NCBI RefSeq assembly: GCF_000520595.1
Contig: NZ_KI914979.1
Span: 1 to 38,512, forward strand
Origin: Arthrobacter sp. H5
GTDB taxonomy: Bacteria > Actinomycetota > Actinomycetes > Actinomycetales > Micrococcaceae
Length of the DNA: 38,512 bases
Direction of reading: 5' to 3'
The notes under the pieces were generated by a model that saw nothing but the letters and a program-made list of their open reading frames with translations, made no database searches and was not told where the DNA came from. Both the position numbers and the translations under genes were made by a program. Below, piece by piece: positions 15,373-24,292 of the stretch (position 1 is the first letter of the stretch; every line of letters starts with the position of its first letter).

Positions 15373-16548
15373 TCACAGGTTGATGATCACGTCGTCGAGG
15401 TCGCGGGGATAGCGCGTAAGGCGTTCGGCGCCGTCGTCCGTAACCAGGACGGTGTCGGATATGCGGTAACCGGCGTGCCCGGGAACGTAGATTCCCGGTT
15501 CGCTGGAAACCACCATCCCGGCTTCGAGCGCGGATGCGTCTCCGTCCTCCAGCCATGGGGGTTCATGGAAGTTCAAGCCGATCCCGTGGCCCTGCCGGTG
15601 GCGGATATATTCGGTCAGTCCAGCGTCGCGGATGACGTCCAGGCAGGCTCGGTTGACGTCGCGGCAGAGGGCGCCCGGCCGTAGTTCCTTGGTGCCCACC
15701 TCCTGGGCGCGGTGATCAGCTGAGAAGTAGCGCAGCTGATCGTCGGTGGGATCACCCAGGAAGAACGTTCGCTCACTTTCGGCGTAGCGACCGCCAACCG
15801 CACCGCCCAGAGAGAGGATGACGGTATCGCCCGCCTGCAGCCTGTATGACGACGGTAGTCCGTGCGGAAAGGCGCTGTTGGCGCCCGCATAGACCAAGCC
15901 GGCCGCCAGCATGGGAACGACGACGACGTCGTTGTGGTTCTCGTACATCCAGGAGGTGCCGGTGCGGGCCACATGACCGGCCAGCTCAGCTTCGGTGGGG
16001 AGCGCACCGCCATCTGCAATGGCAGCCTCGATCAGATCACGGCCGGCGTACAACATGACATCCCCCAGCGCAGCGGCCTGGCGGTGCAGGGCGATCTCCT
16101 CGGGACTTTTTATCAGCCGTAACGAGTCAACGATGCCGCTCATGTGCCACTTGACGCCGTCGAATACCGTCTGCAGTTCGTGGAGCCGTCCGGTAGAGAG
16201 ATTCGGAGAGTGGCCCCACGTGCCGGATCGGCCGACAGAACGGGCCAGCGGCTCAAAGGGGCTGTGCAATCCGGGATACTCGGCGAAGGCAACGATCTCG
16301 TCGACCGCGGCACACTGCGCAGTTGCGTGCTCACGCTCCAGTTCGGGCACGAGAAGCACTGTGCGGTCACCGGAAATCCATACCGCCGCTGGGCGTTCGT
16401 TCGGGTGATGGAAGAAGCCGCTGAGGTAAGCCACCTCATGTGGGTCATCGACGAGGAGTGCGTCAAGTCCGTGATGTTCGAGTTCGGTGCGCACTCGGCG
16501 GTGCACATCCTGGTAGAAGGACAAAGGCAATCGTTGCGAGAAGCTCAC
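15373..16548 (-). CDS. M24-family hydrolase with creatinase-like, non-metal active site
   Basis: 391 residues: an N-terminal creatinase domain (about 15-140) and a pita-bread M24 domain (about 150-385). At first sight it is an Xaa-Pro peptidase, but the metal ligands are not kept: the first Asp is Ser246 (VILSLGG), the second is Glu257 (YAESERT), and the last Glu is Ser364 (YRISDTV). Instead it has the pieces I recall for creatinase: a His in the SAFPHG loop (His229), Glu259 in SERT followed by FFLG, and Glu350 in VVSSEP. His321 and His328 are also present. Creatinase and ectoine hydrolase cleave C-N bonds without metal. The substrate is unknown. Between the importer permease and the hydrolase gene. 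Confidence 0.85.
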   Translation of the reverse strand: MSFSQRLPLSFYQDVHRRVRTELEHHGLDALLVDDPHEVAYLSGFFHHPNERPAAVWISGDRTVLLVPELEREHATAQCAAVDEIVAFAEYPGLHSPFEPLARSVGRSGTWGHSPNLSTGRLHELQTVFDGVKWHMSGIVDSLRLIKSPEEIALHRQAAALGDVMLYAGRDLIEAAIADGGALPTEAELAGHVARTGTSWMYENHNDVVVVPMLAAGLVYAGANSAFPHGLPSSYRLQAGDTVILSLGGAVGGRYAESERTFFLGDPTDDQLRYFSADHRAQEVGTKELRPGALCRDVNRACLDVIRDAGLTEYIRHRQGHGIGLNFHEPPWLEDGDASALEAGMVVSSEPGIYVPGHAGYRISDTVLVTDDGAERLTRYPRDLDDVIINL

Positions 16549-16554
16549 GGTGTT

Positions 16555-17451
16555 TCAGTCACCTCGAATTCGGGGGTTACGGGCGTCGTTGTAGGCAAGG
16601 GAACAGAGGGTGGCCGCCACAACAAACAGCAGGATGGCCAGGGACGGAAACAGCGCCGTCCACCATGCGGAGGCAAGTACGCCACTGCGCTGCGCGTTGT
16701 AGAGGATGGTGCCCCAGGACCAGCTATTCGGGTCACCCAGTCCCAGGAAGGAAAGGCCGGCCTCACTGAGCACGGCTTTGGAGGCTGTCAACACCACGGA
16801 GACCACGACCACCGGGGTGACGGCAGGCAGGATGTGCCTGGTCAGTACCCAAAGGTTCGAGGCACCGATAACGTGCGACGCATTGACATACGTCAGCGTC
16901 ACCGTGGGAAGCGCCTGGGAACGGACTACGCGCGCCACTTCAGGCCAGGAGAACACCGCGATCACTACCACCAGAGTGGAAATGCTGGGACCGACCAACG
17001 CGGCGATCAGGATCATCAGCGGCAGGATGGGCAGCGAAAGCATCACATCGATCAGCATGCCGAGCGGTGTGTTCAGCTTCGGGAAGTAGGCAGCAGCCAC
17101 CCCCACTACAGTGCCCAGGAGGATGGCGAGCACCGAAGCCCCCACCGCGACTGCCACGCTGGTCCGCGCCCCCCAGACGATCTGGGCAAAGATGTCCTGG
17201 CCGATATGGTCCGTGCCGAACCAGTGCTCGGGCGACGGTGGTTCCAGCACTGCCACGCTGAAGCCGCTGGGCTCCTCGACGATGAGCGGCGCAGCGAGCG
17301 CAAGCAGAACCATGAGGATCAGTACGATCAGCGAACTGAGGCCGAGCGGGTTGCGAACAAACGCCCGCCAGGTTTTTCGGCGCGGAGACATCTGTGACAA
17401 ATCGGTGCCGAGCAATACGCCGGTCGAGATGGGTGCTGGGTTGTAGGTCAT
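16555..17451 (-). CDS. Peptide-type ABC importer permease (DppC/OppC family)
   Basis: 298 residues. After a cytoplasmic N-terminus (about 1-38) there are six hydrophobic segments, with the typical HWFGTDHIGQDIF motif after the first and an EAA-type loop (VVRSQALPTVTLTYVNASHVIGAS in pattern; Gly in the ASxxxG turn) that docks on the ATPase. N-terminal OppC domain is present. It starts inside the last codons of the DppB-like gene (ATGA overlap), so the two permeases are coupled. It ends with NDARNPRIRGD, the usual DppC ending. Confidence 0.92.
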   Translation of the reverse strand: MTYNPAPISTGVLLGTDLSQMSPRRKTWRAFVRNPLGLSSLIVLILMVLLALAAPLIVEEPSGFSVAVLEPPSPEHWFGTDHIGQDIFAQIVWGARTSVAVAVGASVLAILLGTVVGVAAAYFPKLNTPLGMLIDVMLSLPILPLMILIAALVGPSISTLVVVIAVFSWPEVARVVRSQALPTVTLTYVNASHVIGASNLWVLTRHILPAVTPVVVVSVVLTASKAVLSEAGLSFLGLGDPNSWSWGTILYNAQRSGVLASAWWTALFPSLAILLFVVAATLCSLAYNDARNPRIRGD

Positions 17452-18410
17452 GCCTGCCTGACTCTCGGGTCGAGGATGCCGTAGAGGAGATCGGTCAGCA
17501 GATTGGCCAGGACAACGGTTGCTGCCAACAGGACGAAGGCGCCCTGCAGTACTGCGAAGTCCAGTTGACCAACGGCCTCGTAGATAGCCCGGCCGATGCC
17601 GGGATAGGCAAAGATCGTCTCGGTCAGCACGGCTCCACCGACGAGGAAACCCAGCTGCAGCCCAACGAGCGTGACGGTGGGTAGCAGCGCGTTACGCAAC
17701 GCGTGCTTCCACACCACGGTGCGCTCCGAAACACCCTTGGAACGAGCGACGGTTGTGTACTCCTCGCCGAGGGCGTCGATCAGGCTGGTGCGGAGGAACA
17801 GTACGTACGAGCCAAGCTGGAGAAGCACCAGGCTGAGGCACGGCAGGACGAGGTGCCTCAGCATGCTGCCGTAGGCTTCCAGCCCCGAGACCCCTCTATC
17901 GATGGCCCCGCCGATGGGCAGCCAACCGAGCCATAGGCCAAAGACGTACAGAAGAAAGATCCCGACGGTTGGCACAAAGAGCGATTGACCAATGACTCCA
18001 CCGACCTGCACTGCACGGTCAATGTGGGAACCACGCCGCCGTGCTGCCGCGACGGCCAATGGAACCCCAATGATGAGCGTGACAATCAGCGAGCTGCCGG
18101 TCAGGATCAATGTCCAAGGCAGCCGTTCCAGCAGCACGTCCAGTACTGGCACGCTCTGCCGGAACGAGATCCCCAGGTTGCCCTGCAGAAGCTGGCCCAG
18201 ATAGGTGAAGTACTGGACCGGCAACGGCTGGTCCAGACCAAAGTCCGCGAGCATGATTGCCCGCTGTTCCTCGGTCATGGTTGGACTGGCCACGGCCAGG
18301 GCAGGGTCTCCGGGCAGCAACCGGACCAGGAAGAAGGTCACGGTTATGGCAAACCACAGGGTCAAGAGACCCCGCAGCAGCCGTGACAACGCGAAGCGGG
18401 CGAACGCCAT
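17448..18410 (-). CDS. Peptide-type ABC importer permease (DppB/OppB family)
   Basis: 320 residues with six predicted membrane segments. N-terminal FALSRLLRGLLTLWFAITVTF is the first helix; LLPGDPA follows, as usual in DppB. The coupling loop includes EEYTTVARSKGVSERTVVWKHALRNALLPTV in pattern, and the C-terminus is DLLYGILDPRVRQA, a standard family ending. The start lies four bases after the stop of the binding protein gene. It forms the translocation pore with the DppC-like subunit. Confidence 0.93.
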   Translation of the reverse strand: MAFARFALSRLLRGLLTLWFAITVTFFLVRLLPGDPALAVASPTMTEEQRAIMLADFGLDQPLPVQYFTYLGQLLQGNLGISFRQSVPVLDVLLERLPWTLILTGSSLIVTLIIGVPLAVAAARRRGSHIDRAVQVGGVIGQSLFVPTVGIFLLYVFGLWLGWLPIGGAIDRGVSGLEAYGSMLRHLVLPCLSLVLLQLGSYVLFLRTSLIDALGEEYTTVARSKGVSERTVVWKHALRNALLPTVTLVGLQLGFLVGGAVLTETIFAYPGIGRAIYEAVGQLDFAVLQGAFVLLAATVVLANLLTDLLYGILDPRVRQA

Positions 18411-18414
18411 GGAC

Positions 18415-20043
18415 TTATTCCTTGCTCACATTTGCGAGAGATTCAGCGTTGACAATCGAGAGCAGATCACTGGGCTTGGGTACAAAGCCGCTCCACTCCG
18501 ACGATGCGGCGAAGTTGAACGTCTCCACGTACATGACGTTGTCGTACACCTGGTCGTGGACGATACGGGCAATCTCCTGCAACGGTTCCTGCGCTACTTC
18601 CGGCGTGAGTGCTGTCGCGGCTTCTTCCATGAGTTCGCTGACCTCTGGATCGTCCACGCCGGCGTAGTTGATAAATCCTTCCGGCGAGAACAGCAGGGCG
18701 AAGTTGGACTGCGGCTCGTCGATGATGGCCCAGGAGCCCGCATAGATGTCAAAGTCCCTGTCAGCGGTGCGGGCGAGATAGGTGTTGCGATCCAGGCCCA
18801 CGAGCTCAATGTTGATGCCGGCATCAAGGCTCTGATCCTGCACTAGCTCCGCCCAGGTGGAGACCATCGGATCGCCCTGGTCGTAGACCATTTCGAAGCT
18901 CAGCTCGTCATAGACATCGTCACCGTCAGCGTCAGCGAAACCAGCGTCTTCCAGCAACTGCCGGGACATTTCCGGATCGTAGGCGTACTCCTCCAGATCC
19001 AGGCCGTCCTGCCACTGCTCGTAGACGGGCGTCAGCACACTGGAGTTCGATGAAATGGCGTTGCCGCCCAGCACCACCTCGCGGATCGCGTCATAGTCGA
19101 CCGCGTGGGCGAGCGCCTCCCGTACCTCGACCTGATCCAGCGGCGCCCTCCGCATGTTGTACTGCATGTGTGCCCAGCCCAGCGAGGGAACGGTGAACAG
19201 CTGCACCGAGTCGTCACCGGCCAGGTCTTCCGCGACCGCTGGCGGGAGAGCGTTGCCGATCATGTCCAGGTCGCCGGCGCGGAGCGCGAGCACTTCGGTG
19301 TTGACATCCGGGAACACCCGGAAGATCACCTCGTCCACGTTCGCGCTGCCCGATTCGACCAGCGGATAGTTCTCGGTTGCCTCCAGCACATAACGCTGCC
19401 CGTCCTCGACCTCGGTGAGCACAAAGGGGCCGGCCGAAACCCAGTCCGAGTCATTGGCGAACTCGGCGACTGACGGTGCTTCGCCGAAGACATGCTCGGG
19501 CACGATCGGCATCCAGAACCCAACACTGTTCAGGAACGCACCGTCAGGACGGCTCAGGGTGAACTCAATCCGGGTGTCCGAGACCGCCTCCGCACTTTCA
19601 TACGCTGCGAGCATTCCAGCGACTGTGCCGATTTGCTCCTCTTTGATCGCGTTGATGGTGAAGATGACGTCTTCGGCGTTCAGAGGCTCGCCGTCCGTCC
19701 ACTCCATGTCATCGCGCAGTTCCACAAACGCGGTCAGACCGTCCTCGGAATAGCCCCACTCCGTTGCAACAGAGGGAACTTTTTCGGCCTCATCGTTGAG
19801 GGTCATCATCGACGGATACATCAGATTGGTAACCCACGTGTCAGTGCGGCTATTGCCGACGAGCGGGTTGAAGTTGACCACGCCGGCGGTGGTACCCACC
19901 ACCAGCTGGTTCCCGCCGTCGTCGTTGGCTTCCCCTGTGTCCTGCGTATCCGGGTCCGACGGCACACACCCGGCGAGCGCAAGCATCAGGGCCAAGGGAA
20001 CGGCCAGCCGCGCCAAGTGTTTTCTCGCTGTGGAATTCTCCAT
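18415..20043 (-). CDS. Peptide-type ABC importer substrate-binding lipoprotein
   Basis: 542 residues. A basic N-terminus and hydrophobic stretch end in the lipobox LAGC with Cys26, so the mature protein is tethered outside the membrane. The rest is a DppA/OppA-type (SBP_bac_5) fold: TDTWVTNLMYPSM, TFVEL-like strand with DDMEWTDGEPLNAEDV, and LDMIGNALPP. Family members bind peptides, but also nickel, opines or oligosaccharides, so the cargo is open. ATG 20043-20041 overlaps the dipeptidase stop as TGATG, an unusual coupling of enzyme and receptor. Confidence 0.92.
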   Translation of the reverse strand: MENSTARKHLARLAVPLALMLALAGCVPSDPDTQDTGEANDDGGNQLVVGTTAGVVNFNPLVGNSRTDTWVTNLMYPSMMTLNDEAEKVPSVATEWGYSEDGLTAFVELRDDMEWTDGEPLNAEDVIFTINAIKEEQIGTVAGMLAAYESAEAVSDTRIEFTLSRPDGAFLNSVGFWMPIVPEHVFGEAPSVAEFANDSDWVSAGPFVLTEVEDGQRYVLEATENYPLVESGSANVDEVIFRVFPDVNTEVLALRAGDLDMIGNALPPAVAEDLAGDDSVQLFTVPSLGWAHMQYNMRRAPLDQVEVREALAHAVDYDAIREVVLGGNAISSNSSVLTPVYEQWQDGLDLEEYAYDPEMSRQLLEDAGFADADGDDVYDELSFEMVYDQGDPMVSTWAELVQDQSLDAGINIELVGLDRNTYLARTADRDFDIYAGSWAIIDEPQSNFALLFSPEGFINYAGVDDPEVSELMEEAATALTPEVAQEPLQEIARIVHDQVYDNVMYVETFNFAASSEWSGFVPKPSDLLSIVNAESLANVSKE

Positions 20044-21251
20044 CAGATCCAGACCTCCTCGATAACCCGCATGGCATTTCCTCCGACGACGGCGCGGATC
20101 TCGTCGTCCGAGTAGTCGTGGGATACCAGCCACGAGACGATGTTCCAGAAGCATTCAGCCGGGTTCTCCAGACCATCCACATAGGGAACGTGTTCGTATT
20201 CAACCCCTGCGTGGGCCTCGCCCAGGGAAAGCGCACCCGCAAAGAGGTTGTGCAGGCCCACATGGTCGCCGAACAGGGTGTCCGGGCCGAAGGCGACGTG
20301 TTCGATTCCGACCAGGTCAACGCAGTACACAAAGTGGTCCATCACCGACTCGATCGTGTGGAGCGGATGTGCCGCCGAGAGAGTGGTGTGCGGGGCCGCC
20401 TCCAGTCCAATCACCCCGCCGCGCTCCGCGCACGCCTTGATGACGGAGTCCGGCTTCATCCGGTTTGTGTTCCACACGCCACGAGCTCCGGCATGGGTGA
20501 TCATGATGGGCTTGGTGGAGTGTTCGATAGTGTCCATCGAGGTGACATCCCCGGAGTGTGAAACGTCGACGACGATGCCCAGCTTGTTCATTCGCTCCAC
20601 GGCGCGCCGGCCAAAGACTGTCAGGCCGCCGTCGCCCTTTTCCTTCAAGCCACTGCCCAGCGTGTTCGCCTCGCTGTAGGCGATGCCGAGCTGACGTATG
20701 CCGAATCCGTAAAGAATGTCGATCCGGTCCAACTCGTTCTCGATTGGAGTTGACGCCTCCAGCCCGGCGATGAGCGCCAGCCGCCCGGTGTCCTTGGCGT
20801 GATGAATGTCGGCGACGGTTTCGGCCTTGATGACATAGTCCTGATGAGCAAGATCGGAGAAGCGCAGCCCCAGATCGGCAATGATGTCGGTCCACTTCCA
20901 GCCAGCCTGGCTGGTGACGCAGGCGGTACCGTCCATGAAATTGTCAATCACCGCTGTCATCCCGGAGCGGGCCAACCCTTCGTACCCGGTGCGGTGCCGG
21001 CCGGTCCGGTTGTAGTCAATGGTCTCGTCAATCTCCTCCGGAAACCGGGTGGGATGGTCATGGGTGGAAAGCACGATGCTCTCGGTGAGCAGACGTTGGA
21101 CCCGTTCCTGCTGGGCCGTGGACAGTTTGGGCCCAGCATAAGCCGGAACGCGCTCGATCTCAGGTGCGAGGTTGAAAGATTTATAGTCGCGGCCTTCCTC
21201 GAGATAGCTGTAGGAGCGGTAGCCGGTGTAGCGCTTGGCGGGGTGGGGCAC
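20043..21251 (-). CDS. Membrane dipeptidase-type enzyme (peptidase family M19)
   Basis: 402 residues without a signal peptide, hence probably cytoplasmic. The binuclear zinc set is complete in pattern: HxD in STHDHP (near 64), the bridging Glu in ALIAGLEAS, His in VVDVSHSGD, His in MITHAGARG and Asp in VAFGPDTLFG. M19 enzymes hydrolyse dipeptides, including those with a C-terminal D-residue, and some cyclic or beta-lactam substrates. It is the first gene of the importer operon and has an extended N-terminus (about 50 residues) before the core. The promoter lies in the 174 bases shared with the divergent Lrp gene. Confidence 0.9.
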   Translation of the reverse strand: MPHPAKRYTGYRSYSYLEEGRDYKSFNLAPEIERVPAYAGPKLSTAQQERVQRLLTESIVLSTHDHPTRFPEEIDETIDYNRTGRHRTGYEGLARSGMTAVIDNFMDGTACVTSQAGWKWTDIIADLGLRFSDLAHQDYVIKAETVADIHHAKDTGRLALIAGLEASTPIENELDRIDILYGFGIRQLGIAYSEANTLGSGLKEKGDGGLTVFGRRAVERMNKLGIVVDVSHSGDVTSMDTIEHSTKPIMITHAGARGVWNTNRMKPDSVIKACAERGGVIGLEAAPHTTLSAAHPLHTIESVMDHFVYCVDLVGIEHVAFGPDTLFGDHVGLHNLFAGALSLGEAHAGVEYEHVPYVDGLENPAECFWNIVSWLVSHDYSDDEIRAVVGGNAMRVIEEVWI

Positions 21252-21425
21252 GGCGTTAGCCTTCCTGGTGGATTCTTCCGCGTCCCGAAATGGTCAGATA
21301 ATGCATGAGAGACGACGGTAAAACTCATACGACTCCCACAATCTGTCATATATCCCCATCAAGAGCAATAGATTTGGCGGATTTCTGCATAGACATAGTT
21401 GGAAGCGGGAGCCATACTTGAACCC
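21252..21425. promoter_or_regulatory. Divergent promoter region between M19 operon and Lrp gene
   Basis: 174 bases, A/T-richer than the flanks, hold the promoters of both the importer operon (minus) and the Lrp-ATPase operon (plus). Short partial repeats such as GTCATATATC near 21352 are possible binding sites, but I cannot define a clear palindrome. Lrp-type regulators commonly bind such shared regions and respond to amino acids. Confidence 0.6.
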
Positions 21426-22457
21426 ATGACCAAACCAAGCCCGCCGCGACTGGACGAACTGGATCGATGCATCCTCTCAGCGCTGCAGATCCATGGCCGC
21501 GCCAGTTGGCAGCAGATTGCCCGCGCCGTCGGCAGTTCCGACTCCACTGTGTCCCGTCGCGTCAACCAGATGCTGAGCGACGGCACCGCCCAGGTCATCG
21601 CTGCGACCGACCCACTGTTGTGCAGCGAGGGTTACCCGGTGCTCGTGCAGATCACCAGCCGGGCAGGAGCGACCGCCGAAGTGGCCAGGAAGCTCGCCCT
21701 CAGGCCTGATGTCCGGTTTGCGGCGCTGGTCACCGGATCCTTCGACGTCGTCGTGGAGCTGATTGTGCGCTCCCAGACGGAGCTTGGGTCCATACTTTTC
21801 AACGAGATTGACCGCATTCCGGGCGTCTGGTCGACCACCACCGAAAGCGTCGTGGCGCACTATAAGTTGGCCAACCTTTGGCTCGAGGGCGCGCTGCCAC
21901 CCGAGGCAGTATCACGGCTGGAATCCGAGCGTGGAATGGTGGAGGCCGGTTCCCCGCGCCCTCTGGACGAACGCGAGCAGGCGCTTGTGGACCTGCTGGC
22001 CGGGGATGCACGGGCAAGTTTCGCGGCCATGGCCCAGCAGTTGGGAACCAGCGAATCGGCAGTACGACGACGGCTGGATGCCCTGGTGCGGGAGAGCCGC
22101 GTCCACTTCTCAACGATTGTTGATCCCGAGGTTTTCGGGTACACGGCACCCACAATGTACTGGTTGCACATGGAGCTCCGTCATGTGGAGGAGGCGGCGC
22201 GGATTCTGACGCAGCAGCCTGACGTCCGCTACGTGGCGGCCACCGCCGGGTACAGCGACCTCACCGTCGAGGTGGTACTGCGCGACCAGCAGGATCTGCA
22301 CCGCTTCAACATGCAGGTATTGGGCGAGCTACCCGGGTTACGGCGCGCCGACGCCGGACTTGAGTTGGCGACGCTGAAACGTGCCTTCGTGCTCAACCAG
22401 AAGGCGCTCGACATGCTCACCGAACAACCGGTTCTCTCCGAAGGGGCACTAGCATGA
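21426..22457 (+). CDS. Two-module Lrp/AsnC family regulator
   Basis: 343 residues, about twice the usual Lrp length. Module one has an HTH (LDELDRCILSALQIHGRASWQQIARAVGSSDSTVSRR in pattern) and an AsnC-type ligand fold (about 70-145). Module two repeats both: REQALVDLLAGDARASF...LGTSESAVRRRLDAL and a second ligand fold ending near residue 320. Both HTH copies look functional. ATG 21426 was chosen because it starts directly before the first HTH. The gene overlaps the ABC ATPase gene by four bases (ATGA), so the regulator and the import ATPase are co-translated; it probably controls the divergent operon. Confidence 0.9.
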   Translation: MTKPSPPRLDELDRCILSALQIHGRASWQQIARAVGSSDSTVSRRVNQMLSDGTAQVIAATDPLLCSEGYPVLVQITSRAGATAEVARKLALRPDVRFAALVTGSFDVVVELIVRSQTELGSILFNEIDRIPGVWSTTTESVVAHYKLANLWLEGALPPEAVSRLESERGMVEAGSPRPLDEREQALVDLLAGDARASFAAMAQQLGTSESAVRRRLDALVRESRVHFSTIVDPEVFGYTAPTMYWLHMELRHVEEAARILTQQPDVRYVAATAGYSDLTVEVVLRDQQDLHRFNMQVLGELPGLRRADAGLELATLKRAFVLNQKALDMLTEQPVLSEGALA

Positions 22458-24190
22458 CTGAGTCTTCAGCACCTGCAGCAGTGAAGATCGAGGACCGTCC
22501 GGTGCTGGACATCCGCGACCTGTCTGTCACCTTCAAGGTCGGCGGACGGGAAGCGCCCGCCACCCGTGACGTCAACTTCTCCGTCTACCCGGGCGAAATT
22601 CTGGCGATCGTTGGAGAATCCGGGTCGGGGAAGAGCGTCAGCGCCATGTCGGTGCTGGACCTGCTTCCAAAGACCGCCACGCGCCGGGGCGTCATCGAGC
22701 TCAACGGTGAGGACATCAGCGGATTCGACGCGAAACGGGTTCGGAAGATGCGCGGTGGAGACATCGCGATGATTTTCCAGGAGCCCATGACGGCCCTGAA
22801 TCCGGTATTTACCATCGGTTGGCAAATCAGTGAGATTCTCCGATTGCACACGTCCTTGTCACGCAAAGAAGCCAAGGCACGGGCCGTAGAGCTATTGGAC
22901 CTCGTTGGTCTACCGGATCCCGAGAACCGTGTGAATTACTATCCGCACCAGCTCTCCGGCGGCCAGCGGCAGCGGGCGATGATTGCCATGGCAATCTCCT
23001 GCGACCCGAAAGTTCTGATTGCGGACGAGCCCACCACCGCCCTTGACGTCACGGTTCAGGCTGAAATCCTGGACTTGTTGCGCGATCTCCGGCACCGGGT
23101 TTCCTCGGCAATGATCCTCATCACCCACGACATGGGGGTTGTCGCTGACATCGCCGACCGTGTGATCGTCATGAAGGACGGGGAGATCGTCGAAGCGGCG
23201 CCCGTGCACAAACTGTTCGCTGAGCCTGCTCATCCTTACACCCAGCAATTACTTGCCGCAGTGCCTCACCTGGGTCACCGTCCCGAATCCGGTCGGCTTC
23301 TGGAAAGTGCCGACGAAGTCACGAAAGTAGCGGCTGAGAGCCGTGCGACCGTGAACGACGACGGCCCGATCCTTCAATTGCAGGACATAGTGGTCGACTA
23401 TCCCGGGCGGCTGGGTCGCCCATCTTTCCGCGCCGTCGATTCGGTCACTTTGGAGATGCATCGCGGCGAGGTTCTGGGATTGGTGGGTGAATCCGGATCG
23501 GGCAAATCGACGCTCGGCCGGGTAGTGGTAGGACTCCAGGCTGTGACATCCGGCCGGGTTGTGCTCGCGGGACAGGACATAACCCATGCGTCGCGGGCCC
23601 AGCTCCGCCCACTGCGGCGCCGGTTGGGCATGGTGTTTCAGGATCCGGCTGCTTCCTTGAACCCGCGCTACACAATTGGCGACTGCATCAGCGAACCATT
23701 GCGGCTGCACCGTCTGGTGCGCGGTCGAAAGGATATGGATGCACGGGTTATGGAATTGCTGGAGAGCGTGGAGCTGCCGCCCTCCTGGCGGCAGCGCTTC
23801 CCGCATGAGCTCTCCGGAGGGCAGCGGCAGCGGGTGGCTATCGCCCGAGCAATAGCTCCCGAACCCGAACTCCTCGTGGCGGACGAGCCTACCAGCGCAC
23901 TCGATGTGTCAGTCCAGGCGCGGCTGCTGGATCTGCTGATGGACCTTCAGGCGCGCCTGCAATTCTCCTGCCTGTTTATCAGCCATGATCTCGCCGTTGT
24001 AGAACTGTTGGCAGACCGCATTGCGGTGATGAATCGCGGAGTTGTCGTTGAGCAGGGCGGCCGTGAACAGGTACTTCGCCGACCGGAGCACCCCTATACG
24101 CGCCGACTTCTCGCGGCAGCGCCGGTGCCCGACCCGATTGAACAGCGGCGACGGCGCGCGCAGCTGACGTCAGGCGTCGACGTCCCATAA
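22454..24190 (+). CDS. Peptide-type ABC importer ATPase, two nucleotide-binding domains fused (DppD-DppF)
   Basis: 578 residues. Domain one: Walker A GESGSGKS (54-61), signature [14 protein letters not shown], Walker [13 protein letters not shown], and the C-terminal peptide-importer extension [12 protein letters not shown]. Domain two (from about 300): [35 protein letters not shown] and [12 protein letters not shown]. This single-chain ATPase would serve the two permeases on the opposite strand; no other ATPase is near. All catalytic motifs are intact. In many bacteria the two are separate genes. Confidence 0.94.
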   Translation: MTESSAPAAVKIEDRPVLDIRDLSVTFKVGGREAPATRDVNFSVYPGEILAIVGESGSGKSVSAMSVLDLLPKTATRRGVIELNGEDISGFDAKRVRKMRGGDIAMIFQEPMTALNPVFTIGWQISEILRLHTSLSRKEAKARAVELLDLVGLPDPENRVNYYPHQLSGGQRQRAMIAMAISCDPKVLIADEPTTALDVTVQAEILDLLRDLRHRVSSAMILITHDMGVVADIADRVIVMKDGEIVEAAPVHKLFAEPAHPYTQQLLAAVPHLGHRPESGRLLESADEVTKVAAESRATVNDDGPILQLQDIVVDYPGRLGRPSFRAVDSVTLEMHRGEVLGLVGESGSGKSTLGRVVVGLQAVTSGRVVLAGQDITHASRAQLRPLRRRLGMVFQDPAASLNPRYTIGDCISEPLRLHRLVRGRKDMDARVMELLESVELPPSWRQRFPHELSGGQRQRVAIARAIAPEPELLVADEPTSALDVSVQARLLDLLMDLQARLQFSCLFISHDLAVVELLADRIAVMNRGVVVEQGGREQVLRRPEHPYTRRLLAAAPVPDPIEQRRRRAQLTSGVDVP

Positions 24191-24201
24191 GAAAAGCCTT
24201 T

Positions 24202-24224
24202 GGAGTTGTGCATTAGCACACTCC
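24202..24224. repeat. Hairpin after the ABC ATPase gene
   Basis: GGAGTTGTGC and GCACACTCC pair around ATTA with one bulged T, twelve bases after the ATPase stop. No T-run follows, so termination would have to be of an atypical kind; it may also be an mRNA end stabiliser. Confidence 0.4.
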
Positions 24225-24279
24225 CGGCCGCATAACCGGTTGCCCTCAACCAGTACCACCCGCACCCAATCGCTGGCAG

Positions 24280-24289
24280 TCTTATAAGA
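24280..24289. repeat. TCTTATAAGA palindrome just before the amidohydrolase start
   Basis: A perfect ten-base palindrome ends three bases before ATG 24293. It contains TATAAG, a possible -10, but that lies too close to the ATG for normal initiation there. It could be an operator, or a chance A/T-rich site at the ribosome-binding position. Confidence 0.3.
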
Positions 24290-24292
24290 ATC

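Noticed and set aside
15373-16548. Xaa-Pro aminopeptidase annotation for the M24 gene
   Set aside because: Three of the five metal ligands are substituted and the creatinase-like residues are present.
16144-17397. 417-codon plus-strand frame across the M24 and permease genes
   Set aside because: It spans two real genes in the antisense direction and is rich in Gln/His/Arg, without domain pattern.
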